Shown here piece by piece: positions 23,709-31,159 of a DNA stretch of 64,000 bases. The translations under genes and the position numbers were made by a program. Within the stretch, counting starts at the first letter, position 1, and the number at the start of each line of letters is the position of its first letter. The DNA is from Microtetraspora glauca (GTDB taxonomy: Bacteria; Actinomycetota; Actinomycetes; Streptosporangiales; Streptosporangiaceae). Below the pieces are notes generated by a model. It was not told the origin of the DNA, searched no databases, and saw only the letters and a list, made by a program, of their open reading frames with translations. Location: the NCBI GenBank assembly GCA_001570385.1, contig BBYL01000018.1, forward strand, positions 1 to 64,000, read 5' to 3'.

Positions 23709-24369
23709 TCGGGTTCTCCAAGCTCTCGGGGGAAGGGCCTGCGAGGGCAGGCGGGTGGAGCGGTCGTGGTGTACGGACGCCGTCTGGCCAGTGGTGGCGT
23801 TTCCTTCCGGCCGTACGCAGGTCCGGGGCGGTGGATGCGCCCTGGCGGCTTCCGTGTCTCCGACAGTAGACGGCAATTAGGACGGGTTCGTTCCTGATTG
23901 CGGGCCGCGAGGGCTACCGGCTCAGTCCACCACTCGGCCCGTCCGGTTCAGGGCGCCCGGAATGGTGCGCGCGCTCACCCCCGGGCACGCGGCGGTCCAT
24001 CAGGCGGTCGTGGGCGATCGGCTGCGGTTGCCACTGGACGCGCACCTCTGCGAGGAGGTCACAGGGAAAGCGTCCCTGGCGCATCCGGCACTGGTCTGGG
24101 GGACGGCGAGCCGAGGGTCGTCCTCGACTGGCGGTTCGTCGCAGTCATGGCGTAGGAACGCCGGGGCCGCGGCGGCATCCCGCCAGAGGACGGGCATTGC
24201 CCGACGGCCCCCTGCGGCGTACGTTTGACTCGATGACCGGATTCCTCATCTCGGTCATGGCACACATCTCGGTCATGGCACACAAGGGGAAACGCGGCGG
24301 GCGCCCCTGAGCCGGCCGTGCCGGAGGCACGGCGAGAAGCACGAGCGGTGAGGAAGGACAGCGAGGATC
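23709..24369. other. Intergenic stretch with possible decayed frame
   Basis: No intact gene. Between about 23960 and 24155 the plus strand reads as protein-like (ALTPGHAAVHQAVVGDRLRL, then after a shift EPRVVLDWRFVAVMA and a stop), suggesting an old gene end that is now frameshifted. I do not recognise it. A perfect 18-bp tandem duplication follows at 24247-24282. Confidence 0.45.
24247..24282 (+). repeat. Perfect 18-bp tandem duplication upstream of a TetR gene
   Basis: CATCTCGGTCATGGCACA occurs twice head to tail, 88-123 nt upstream of the TetR start at 24370, in the probable promoter region. Confidence 0.95.
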
Positions 24370-25101
24370 GTGACGTACGCGGGTCTCGGGGCGATGAGTC
24401 CGGCCGAAGGGGAGCGTGACCGGCGGGCGGAGCGGATCCTCGACGCCGCCGGCGAGTTGCTGGTCGCCTGGGGGTATCCCCGTATCACCGTCGGAGACGT
24501 CGCCCGCCGCGCAGGCATCGGCAAGGGCACCGTCTACCTGCACTTCACCACCAAGGAGGTGCTGTTCCTCACCGTGCTGATGCGGGCCCAGCGCCGGATG
24601 ATCGAGCGCTTCGTCCGGGACCTCCGGGCGGATCCGGCCGCCGCCCTGCTCAGCCGCATCAGTGCTTCCGTTTACCTGTGGGTGCACGAGGACCCGATCG
24701 TCCGCGTGATGTTCACCGGTGACATCGAGACCCTGGGCACGCTGAGCAGAAGCGCCGCCGACACCATCGGCGACGTGGTGGAGGCGCGCGAGCGCACGCT
24801 CGAGGCCTACTTGCGGCTGCTGCGCGAGCACGGCCTGATCAGCGCCGAGCCGTCTCCGGCGGTGCAGCGTCACGCGTACGTGGCGGTCATGACCGGGTTT
24901 TTCCTGATCGAGCCGATGCGGCCGTCCGGCGTCCCGAGCGTCGAGGACAACGCCGGCATGGTCGCCCATGTCGTCCGCTCGGCCTTCGAGATCTCCGACG
25001 ACCCGGAGGCCACGGCGGCGGCGGCGCCCCGAGTGGTCGATCTCTACCAGAGCCTGCTCGACCGGCTGAACGAGGAGATCAGCAGGCAGAAACGCACCTG
25101 A
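24370..25101 (+). CDS. TetR-family regulator next to P450, 243 aa
   Basis: GTG start at 24370. The helix-turn-helix is RILDAAGELLVAWGYPRITV then DVARRAGIGKGTVYLHFTTK (about residues 20-70). A C-terminal ligand domain of about 160 residues follows (YLWVHEDPIVRVMFTGDIET). Just 19 nt separate its stop from the P450 start, so both are co-transcribed; such TetR-P450 pairs usually mean the regulator senses the P450 substrate or product. The 18-bp tandem duplication upstream is a candidate control element. Confidence 0.88.
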   Translation: MTYAGLGAMSPAEGERDRRAERILDAAGELLVAWGYPRITVGDVARRAGIGKGTVYLHFTTKEVLFLTVLMRAQRRMIERFVRDLRADPAAALLSRISASVYLWVHEDPIVRVMFTGDIETLGTLSRSAADTIGDVVEARERTLEAYLRLLREHGLISAEPSPAVQRHAYVAVMTGFFLIEPMRPSGVPSVEDNAGMVAHVVRSAFEISDDPEATAAAAPRVVDLYQSLLDRLNEEISRQKRT

Positions 25102-25120
25102 CACACCCGAGGAGGGAATG

Positions 25121-26383
25121 ATGAGCACTCCCAGCACAGTCGGTCCCGTCGACATGATGGACCCCACGCTGCTGAGCGATCCGTTCCGGGGATACTCGCG
25201 GATCCGGGAGCAGTCGCCGGTCGCACGTGCCGTGTTCGCGGGTTCGAACACCCCGATCTGGCTGGTCACCCGGTTCGAGGACGTCAAGACCGTGCTGAGC
25301 GACCACCGCTTCGTCAACAACCCGGCCAACGTGCCGGGGACGGACGCGCCCAACCTTCGCGACGAGCTCATCACGGCTCGCGGCATCCCGCGCGAGTACG
25401 CCCAGTACGTGCTCGACAGCGTTCTCGACGCCGACGGCGACGATCACATCCGCTTACGCAGGCTGGTCTCCCGCGCCTTCACCGCGCGGCGGGTATCGGA
25501 GCTGCGACCACGTGTCGAGCAGATCACCGAGGACCTCCTCGACCGGCTCCCGGATCTGGCCGAGGACGGCGTCGTCGATCTCATCGAGGGGTTCGCCTAC
25601 CCACTGCCGATCACGGTCATCTGCGAGCTGGTCGGCATCCCGGAGGAGGACCGCCCGCGGTGGCACGACTGGGGCAAGTCGCTCGTCGACATGCGTCCCG
25701 GAGCGGTGGCCGAGCCGCTGCGCGCGATGGTGACCTACATCCAGGACCTGATCGGACGCCGCCGGGCCCGGCCGGGCGACGACCTGCTCACCGGGCTGAT
25801 CCGGGCCCACGACGAGGACGGCGACCGGTTCAGCGACACCGAGATGATCACGATGGTGCTCACCCTGGTCCTCGCCGGACACGAGACCACCGCCCACCTG
25901 ATCGGCAACGGCACGGTGGCGCTGCTGACCCATCCCGACCAGCTCGCCCTGCTCCGGAGCGATCCGGGATCGGCGCCCCGGGCCGTCCACGAGCTGATGC
26001 GGTGGTGCGGGCCCGTGCACGGCACCCGCATCCGGTACGCGGCCGAGGACGTGGAGATCGAGGGAACGCGGATCAGGCGCGGCGAGCCGGTGATGGCCAT
26101 GCTCGTCTCGGCCAACTACGACCCGCGCCGGTTCGACGACCCCGAACACCTTGACATCACCCGCGAGCCCGACGGGCGCCGCGAGGTCCACGTAGGGTTC
26201 GGGCACGGACTGCACTACTGCCTCGGCGCCGCACTGGCCCGCCAGGAGGGCGAGGTGGCGTTCGGGGCGCTGGTCCGGCGCTTCCCCGGTCTCGAACTGG
26301 CCGTGGCGGCCGACGATCTGGAACGCCAGCTCCTGCCCGGCTCCTGGCGTCTGGCCCGGCTGCCGGTCCGCCTGCACTCCTGA
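25121..26383 (+). CDS. Cytochrome P450, 420 aa
   Basis: ATG at 25121 is chosen over 25118 for spacing from GGAGG. P450 landmarks are complete: I-helix AGHETT near residue 256, ExxR as HELMR near 295, PERF-like NYDPRRFDDPEHL near 335, and the heme loop FGHGLHYCLGAAL with the proximal Cys at 367. Length and style match bacterial class I CYP105/107-type enzymes that need ferredoxin partners; none is adjacent. Substrate unknown. The stop codon is the first base triplet of a 19-bp tandem repeat. Confidence 0.93.
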   Translation: MSTPSTVGPVDMMDPTLLSDPFRGYSRIREQSPVARAVFAGSNTPIWLVTRFEDVKTVLSDHRFVNNPANVPGTDAPNLRDELITARGIPREYAQYVLDSVLDADGDDHIRLRRLVSRAFTARRVSELRPRVEQITEDLLDRLPDLAEDGVVDLIEGFAYPLPITVICELVGIPEEDRPRWHDWGKSLVDMRPGAVAEPLRAMVTYIQDLIGRRRARPGDDLLTGLIRAHDEDGDRFSDTEMITMVLTLVLAGHETTAHLIGNGTVALLTHPDQLALLRSDPGSAPRAVHELMRWCGPVHGTRIRYAAEDVEIEGTRIRRGEPVMAMLVSANYDPRRFDDPEHLDITREPDGRREVHVGFGHGLHYCLGAALARQEGEVAFGALVRRFPGLELAVAADDLERQLLPGSWRLARLPVRLHS

Positions 26384-26433
26384 ACGGGTACGGCGCCTCT
26401 GAACGGGTACGGCGCCTCTGAACGGGTACGGCG
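26381..26433 (+). repeat. 19-bp tandem repeat starting at the P450 stop codon
   Basis: TGAACGGGTACGGCGCCTC occurs twice exactly and a third time truncated (15 nt). Each copy begins with TGA, so the duplication repeats the P450 stop codon region. Confidence 0.95.
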
Positions 26434-26447
26434 AACCGCTCGTCGCG

Positions 26448-26491
26448 GCGGCCCACCTGACCGGCGTGAACAGCCTGGTCAGATGGGCCGC
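26448..26491. terminator. 15-bp-stem hairpin between convergent genes
   Basis: GCGGCCCACCTGACC, a 14-nt loop, GGTCAGATGGGCCGC, with a single mismatch. It lies between the P450 stop and the stop of the small secreted protein. Confidence 0.85.
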
Positions 26492-26535
26492 GATCACTTC
26501 AACCCAAACGGATCCCGGCCTGGGTCACCGCCGTC

Positions 26536-26841
26536 CTACAGCAGCCGCAGGTCCAGGTACAGGAGCACGTGGAGCAGCGGGTTCACTCGCGGCACCCGGG
26601 TCACCGGGACGCAGTCGAACTGCGGGCACGGCGTGGTGAAGCACTGCTTGGGCGCCGGGACGCAGACGGTGCCCGGCGGGCACAGCGCGGCCGCGCACGG
26701 CGAGCCCGGGGCGCACGCCGCGGACGCGCTCGACACGGACGACCCGGTCGACGCGGTGCCGACGGCCGCCCAGGAAGGTGCCGCCGCCGACATGGACAGC
26801 CCGGCGGCGATGGCCGCCGCCACAACGAACCTGCGAAGCAT
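26536..26841 (-). CDS. Small secreted Cys-rich protein, 101 aa
   Basis: ATG at 26841 (MLRRFVVAAAIAAGLSMSAA) has GGGAGAG immediately upstream. Signal peptide with cleavage near SWA-AV. The mature chain has seven Cys within about 45 residues, in short loops such as CPPGTVCVPAPKQC and CPQFDC, followed by a hydrophobic C terminus (LLHVLLYLDLRLL). The Cys pattern recalls small disulfide-rich domains, but no family is recognised. An odd Cys number suggests dimerisation or one free thiol. Function unknown. Confidence 0.65.
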   Translation of the reverse strand: MLRRFVVAAAIAAGLSMSAAAPSWAAVGTASTGSSVSSASAACAPGSPCAAALCPPGTVCVPAPKQCFTTPCPQFDCVPVTRVPRVNPLLHVLLYLDLRLL

Positions 26842-26970
26842 TTCTCTCCCGAACACTCTGGAGCCCCCCGGCGATCATGCTCGCACATGGAACGATCCAA
26901 TCGGCCCCCGCCGCGCGGGTGACCGGCCATGAAGGGAACGCCCCGGGGCTCTTCCTCAGGGCGGAAACGA

Positions 26971-27286
26971 TCAGCCGGACCGCCGGGAGCCGTTCGGCGA
27001 AGGGGGCAGTGCCGTCCGCAGATCCGCGAACTCGCGGTACACGACGCCGGTCATGCCGAGCGCCATGGCGGCGGCGACGTTCTCCGCCCGGTCGTCCACG
27101 AACAGGCATCGTTCAGGGGCCGCCCCCGCGAGAGGCCGGCCCCATCAACGCCGGGCTCAGCGCGGTCTTCAGGACGGTGCCGGGCGCCAGGCCGTACGCC
27201 TGGTCGATCCGCGACTGGACCTTCGGATCGTGGAACCTGAGCACGCCGTCGAAATCGCACAACACGGCGTCGAAAGGTGATGTCAC
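26971..27286 (-). pseudogene. HAD-family hydrolase with internal deletion and frameshift
   Basis: A GTG at 27286 with GGAGA upstream starts VTSPFDAVLCDFDGVLRF, a perfect HAD motif I (DFDGV). The frame stops after about 57 codons (TGA near 27112). Another frame then continues ERCLFVDDRAENVAAAMALG, i.e. HAD motif IV, and ends at 26971-26973. The roughly 100 residues holding motifs II and III are missing. So a once normal hydrolase has lost its middle. Confidence 0.85.
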
Positions 27287-27335
27287 CAGTTCTCCTGAAG
27301 CCCGCGCCAGAGAACGCAGAGGAAACTCAGAGAAG

Positions 27336-28199
27336 TCAGAGGAAGGACGCGGGCGGACCGTCGGCGCGAGGCCGGGGCGCCGTCGCGGAGAGTGCCTTGA
27401 CGATGGTGACGGAGATCGCGTGCGCGGTCCGCTTCACCATCGCGGCGACCTCTCCCGACACGGCGGACGGCGAGGAGCCCGCCACGCTCACCGCCATGCG
27501 GATCCTGCCCTCGGCGTCGAACACGGGGGCGGCCGCGCAGACGACGCCCTCGGCGAACTCCTCCCGCGAGTAGGCGACACCGGTGCGGCGGACCACGCGG
27601 AGCTCCCGGTCGAGCGCGGCGTGCCCGGCGATGGTGCGGCGGGTCATCCGCCGCAGGGTGCCGCGGTCGTGGAAGGCCACGTTCAGCTCGTGATCGAACG
27701 CGAGCAGCACCTTGCCGCTCGCGGTGCAGTGCAGGGGCGCGCGGTCCACCTCGTCGGACGGCGAGCTCACCCGGCTGTGCCCGTAGACGCGTTCGACGTA
27801 GGCGATCTCCAACCCTCGGGCGACGGCGAGGTTGACCGTCTGCCGGGTCTGCTCATAGAGGCGGATCATGTGCGGCAGGACGATGGGGCGGGTGCCGGGG
27901 ATCATCCTCGGTCCCGGGCCGGCCAGGGTGACCAGCTGGTCACCGATGGCGTAGTCGATGCCGATCCGCTGGGTCAACCCCTTGGCGCACAGGACGCCGA
28001 GCAGGCGGTACGTCGTCGTCTTGGGCAGGCCGGTCCTCCTGGACAACTCGGCGAGGCTCATCGGCTGGACCGCCGCGCTCAGTGACGTGAGGATCGTGAT
28101 CGCTTTCTCCAGGCTGCTCGGCGGTTGGGCAGCAGGCGGCTGTCGCGGCAGGGACGAACTCTGATGAGCGATGGTCTGCGGCATTCTTTCGGTGTGCAC
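27336..28199 (-). CDS. IclR-family transcriptional regulator, 287 aa
   Basis: N-terminal winged helix at about 28-95 (SSLEKAITILTSLSAAVQPM, LAELSRRTGLPKTTTYRLLG) followed by the IclR effector domain (VNLAVARGLEIAYVERVYGH, PLHCTASGKVLLAF, and CAAAPVFDAEGRIRMAVSVA). GTG at 28199 is used; ATG at 28184 is an alternative. The gene is divergent from the prenyl synthase at 28453, so it may control the terpene/encapsulin operon, but no clear IclR palindrome was found in the 253-nt gap, which has unusually AT-rich patches. Confidence 0.9.
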   Translation of the reverse strand: MHTERMPQTIAHQSSSLPRQPPAAQPPSSLEKAITILTSLSAAVQPMSLAELSRRTGLPKTTTYRLLGVLCAKGLTQRIGIDYAIGDQLVTLAGPGPRMIPGTRPIVLPHMIRLYEQTRQTVNLAVARGLEIAYVERVYGHSRVSSPSDEVDRAPLHCTASGKVLLAFDHELNVAFHDRGTLRRMTRRTIAGHAALDRELRVVRRTGVAYSREEFAEGVVCAAAPVFDAEGRIRMAVSVAGSSPSAVSGEVAAMVKRTAHAISVTIVKALSATAPRPRADGPPASFL

Positions 28200-28452
28200 C
28201 TAACGCGCGATGTGAGGGCATGATGCGGCTACGGGATTCGCAAGACCATGATTACCCATGGCAATGGATCACCACACTGCGTATCAAAGATGTTATGGAT
28301 CGGGATGCCGATCGCCAGGATCCGCATGTCGGGGCGGGGACGGCGGCCCGAGGCCGGCCCGGCGCGTTCCGCTCTCCGGAATGGCACCTTCCGCAGTCTG
28401 TAGCCGATCAATAGCTTCCTGTGCATCGGAGCTTCCTTGAGGGGGACGGACG

Positions 28453-29547
28453 ATGACGGTGGAGAGCGACCAGGCGTCGATCGGGCGGACAGCCGGAGAG
28501 ACGGCTGAGGAGACGGCTCAGCGGATAAGAGCCCTGATCGACCGCCGGCTCGCAGGATTCCTCGACGAGCACGCCGCTCCCGTCGCGGATCCCGAGGTGG
28601 CGACGGCCTACCGGCTGCTCCGCCGCTTCATCCTCGGCGGCGGCAAACGGGTCAGGCCGCTCCTGTGCTACTGGGGATGGCGGGGAGCCGGCGGCGAGGA
28701 CTGCGAACAGATCATCTCGGCGGGATCGGCACTCGAACTCTGCCATGCGGGCCTGCTCATCCACGACGACATCATGGACAGCAGCGATCTGCGGAGGGGC
28801 CGCCCCACCATGCACCGCAGCCTCGCCGGCCTGCACCCGGGGATGGCGGCCCGCTCGTTCGGGCAGGCCGCGGCCATCCTGCTCGGCACCCTCACGCTCG
28901 CCTGGTCCGACGAACTGCTGTCCGGCAGCGGGGTCGAGCCGTCCCGTCTCAAGGCCGCCCGGGCCCTCTTCGACCGGTTGCGCACCGAGGTGATCGCCGG
29001 CCAGTACCTCGATATCCTCGCCCAGGTCCGCGACCTGCCGACGGTGGAGCAGGCGCTCACGGTGGTGCGCTACAAGACGGCCAAGTACACCGTGGAGCGT
29101 CCCCTGCAGATCGGCGGGGCGCTGGCCGGCGCGGACCCCTCCCTGCTCGACGTCTACTCCCGGTTCGGCATCCCGCTGGGGGAGGCGTTCCAGCTCCGCG
29201 ACGACGTGCTGGGCATGTTCGGCGATCCGGCGGAGACCGGCAAACCGGTGCTCGACGACCTCAGGGAAGGGAAGCACACGATCCTCATCGCGCACGCCCT
29301 CCAGCACGCCTCGCCGAGCCAGGCGCTCCACCTGAGAACCTGGCACGGCAACGCGGAGCTGACCGAGGAACAGGCCGCCGCGCTGCGGCAGATCGTGATC
29401 GACACCGGGGCGCTGGCGCACGTCGAGATCATGATCGACGAGCGCGCCCGCGAGGCGCTCCACGTCCTGCGCTCCGCGGCGATCGACGCCGAAGCCAAGG
29501 CCGGGCTGGCCATGCTGGCCGACGGCCTCATCCACCGGACCCGGTAG
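28453..29547 (+). CDS. Polyprenyl diphosphate synthase (FPP/GGPP-type), 364 aa
   Basis: ATG at 28453 has GAGGGGGACGG upstream. All trans-prenyltransferase landmarks are present: GGGKRVRPLL near 62, the first Asp-rich motif LLIHDDIMDSSDLRRG near 101, the KTAKYTVERP segment, and the second Asp-rich motif FQLRDDVLGMFGD near 255. Known reaction: condensing IPP with allylic diphosphates; chain length is not certain, but FPP (C15) would be the substrate of the geosmin-type synthase two genes downstream. No cargo-like GPTGLG motif is seen, so it is probably outside, or only loosely attached to, the shell. Confidence 0.93.
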   Translation: MTVESDQASIGRTAGETAEETAQRIRALIDRRLAGFLDEHAAPVADPEVATAYRLLRRFILGGGKRVRPLLCYWGWRGAGGEDCEQIISAGSALELCHAGLLIHDDIMDSSDLRRGRPTMHRSLAGLHPGMAARSFGQAAAILLGTLTLAWSDELLSGSGVEPSRLKAARALFDRLRTEVIAGQYLDILAQVRDLPTVEQALTVVRYKTAKYTVERPLQIGGALAGADPSLLDVYSRFGIPLGEAFQLRDDVLGMFGDPAETGKPVLDDLREGKHTILIAHALQHASPSQALHLRTWHGNAELTEEQAAALRQIVIDTGALAHVEIMIDERAREALHVLRSAAIDAEAKAGLAMLADGLIHRTR

Positions 29548-29673
29548 CGCGCCCTCGTCTCCCGGCCCGTGTACGGACCGCCCCGGCCACGCCGTGCGGT
29601 GATCCGGCGCGGTGATCCGGTGCGGTGGCGCGCCGCCCGCGACCACACCCGACGCGAAATCCCTCGCCGCGCC

Positions 29674-29695
29674 GAGGAGATCCCGATGTCTCCTC
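29674..29695 (+). promoter_or_regulatory. Hairpin upstream of the first shell gene
   Basis: GAGGAGA, an 8-nt loop, TCTCCTC, within the 205-nt gap between prenyl synthase and shell gene, flanked by CTCGCCGCG direct repeats. It could be a weak terminator/attenuator or a processing site adjusting shell to prenyl synthase levels. Confidence 0.35.
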
Positions 29696-29752
29696 GCCGC
29701 GCGTTTCGCGAGCATGCCCAGGAAACCCGACAGAGAACAGGTGGTTCACGTC

Positions 29753-31144
29753 ATGACGGAAACCGTTTCCTCGAACGAGCAGCCGCAGCTGAGCCTCGGC
29801 ACCGCCGCCGCGCGGAACCTGGCGACGACGACCAAGTCGGCGCCGCAGATGCAGGAGATCACCTCGCGGCACCTGCTCCGGGTCCTTCCCTGGGTGCAGG
29901 TGATCGGGGGCGCGTACCGGGTCAACCGGCGGCTCAGCTACGCGGTGGGTGACGGGCGGATCACGTTCGTCTCCACCGGCGCGGACATCCGTGTCATCCC
30001 GGCCGAGCTGTGCGAGCTGCCCACGCTGCACCGGTTCGACGACGGCGACGTACTGGAGGCCCTCGCCGGGCGGTTCACCCAGCGGGAGTTCGAGCCCGGC
30101 GAGGTGATCGTCAGCGCGGGCACACCGGCGGACCGGGTGGTCCTGATCGCGCACGGCAAGGTGAACAAGCTCGCGACCGGTGCGTACGGAAGCGAGATGG
30201 TCGCCGAGGTCCTGGCCGACGGCGACCACTTCGGCGACCGGACCCTGACCGAGGACGGGGCCGTGTGGGACTTCACCGCGAAGGCCATCACACCGTGTAC
30301 GGCGCTGATCCTGTCGCGTGGATCGTTCCAGGAGGTCGCCGCCCTGTCGCCGGAGCTGCGGTCGTACCTGGAGAACCGGGAGACGGGCGAGACCAGGGCC
30401 GTCAACGCCCACGGCGAGGCGGAGATCGAGCTGGCGGCGGGTCATGTGGGGGAGGTGGCGCTGCCGGGGACGTTCGTGGACTACGAGGCGGAGCCTCGGG
30501 AGTACGAGTTGAGTGTGGCGCAGACGATCCTGCGGATTCACACGCGGGTGGCGGATCTGTACAACGAGCCGATGAACCAGACCGAGCAGCAGTTGCGGTT
30601 GACGATCGAGGCGTTGCGGGAGCGGCAGGAGTACGAGTTGGTCAACAACCGGGAGTTCGGGTTGTTGTACAACGCGGATCTGGGGCAGCGCATCCACACC
30701 CGCTCCGGCCCGCCGACCCCCGACGACATGGACGCGCTGCTCGCCAAGGTCTGGAAGGAGCCGGGGTACATCCTGGCGCACCCGCGGGCCATCGCCGCCT
30801 TCGCGCGTGAGTGCAACAGCCGCGGCATCTACCCGCAGAGCACCGAGCTGAATGGGAACAAGGTCCCGGCCTGGCGCGGGGTGCCGATCCTGCCCTGTAA
30901 CAAGATCCCCGTCAGCGATCGCGGGGTGAGTTCGATCCTGGCGATGCGGACGGGCGAGGCCAACCAGGGCGTCATCGGCCTGCACCGCACCGGGCTGCCG
31001 GACGAGTACCAGCCGGGCGTTTCTGTCCGGTTCATGGGGATCAACGACAAGGCGATCATCTCGTACCTGGTCACCCTCTACTACTCCGCCGCGGTCCTGG
31101 TCCCGGACGCTCTCGGCGTTCTCGAGAGCGTCGAGATCGGCTAG
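29753..31144 (+). CDS. Family 2B encapsulin shell protein A (EshA-type, with cyclic-nucleotide-like domain), 463 aa
   Basis: ATG at 29753 gives the normal family length (about 465). The N-terminal arm is PQLSLGTAAARNLATTTKSA (11-30), followed by the start of the HK97-type fold (EITSRHLLRVLPWVQV). Residues about 90-200 are an inserted cyclic-nucleotide-binding-like domain (PGEVIVSAGTPADRVVLIAH, LADGDHFGD). The phosphate-binding Arg of true cNMP sites is not seen. The HK97 core resumes (FVDYEAEPREYELSVAQTIL to the C terminus), with the E-loop and A-domain (GVPILPCNKIP). Homologous to S. griseus/S. coelicolor EshA. It forms a gene set with the synthase and shell B. A 290-nt tract is almost identical to shell B. 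Confidence 0.93.
   Translation: MTETVSSNEQPQLSLGTAAARNLATTTKSAPQMQEITSRHLLRVLPWVQVIGGAYRVNRRLSYAVGDGRITFVSTGADIRVIPAELCELPTLHRFDDGDVLEALAGRFTQREFEPGEVIVSAGTPADRVVLIAHGKVNKLATGAYGSEMVAEVLADGDHFGDRTLTEDGAVWDFTAKAITPCTALILSRGSFQEVAALSPELRSYLENRETGETRAVNAHGEAEIELAAGHVGEVALPGTFVDYEAEPREYELSVAQTILRIHTRVADLYNEPMNQTEQQLRLTIEALRERQEYELVNNREFGLLYNADLGQRIHTRSGPPTPDDMDALLAKVWKEPGYILAHPRAIAAFARECNSRGIYPQSTELNGNKVPAWRGVPILPCNKIPVSDRGVSSILAMRTGEANQGVIGLHRTGLPDEYQPGVSVRFMGINDKAIISYLVTLYYSAAVLVPDALGVLESVEIG
30411..30700 (+). repeat. Gene-conversion tract, copy in shell gene A
   Basis: 290 nt that match 34126-34415 with only 3 substitutions, although neighbouring parts of the two genes are strongly diverged. 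The tract is also richer in TTG Leu codons than the flanks. Confidence 0.95.
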
Positions 31145-31159
31145 CGAAGAAGGCGGACG

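Noticed and set aside
26381..26433. CRISPR-like array
   Set aside because: Repeats are head to tail with no spacers; the same holds for the 18- and 20-bp duplications.
29757..29769. GGAAAC-C-GTTTCC palindrome at the shell A start as a fourth member of the GAAAC/GTTTC operator set
   Set aside because: It has a 1-nt spacer instead of 3 and lies within the first codons, so half-site phasing differs.
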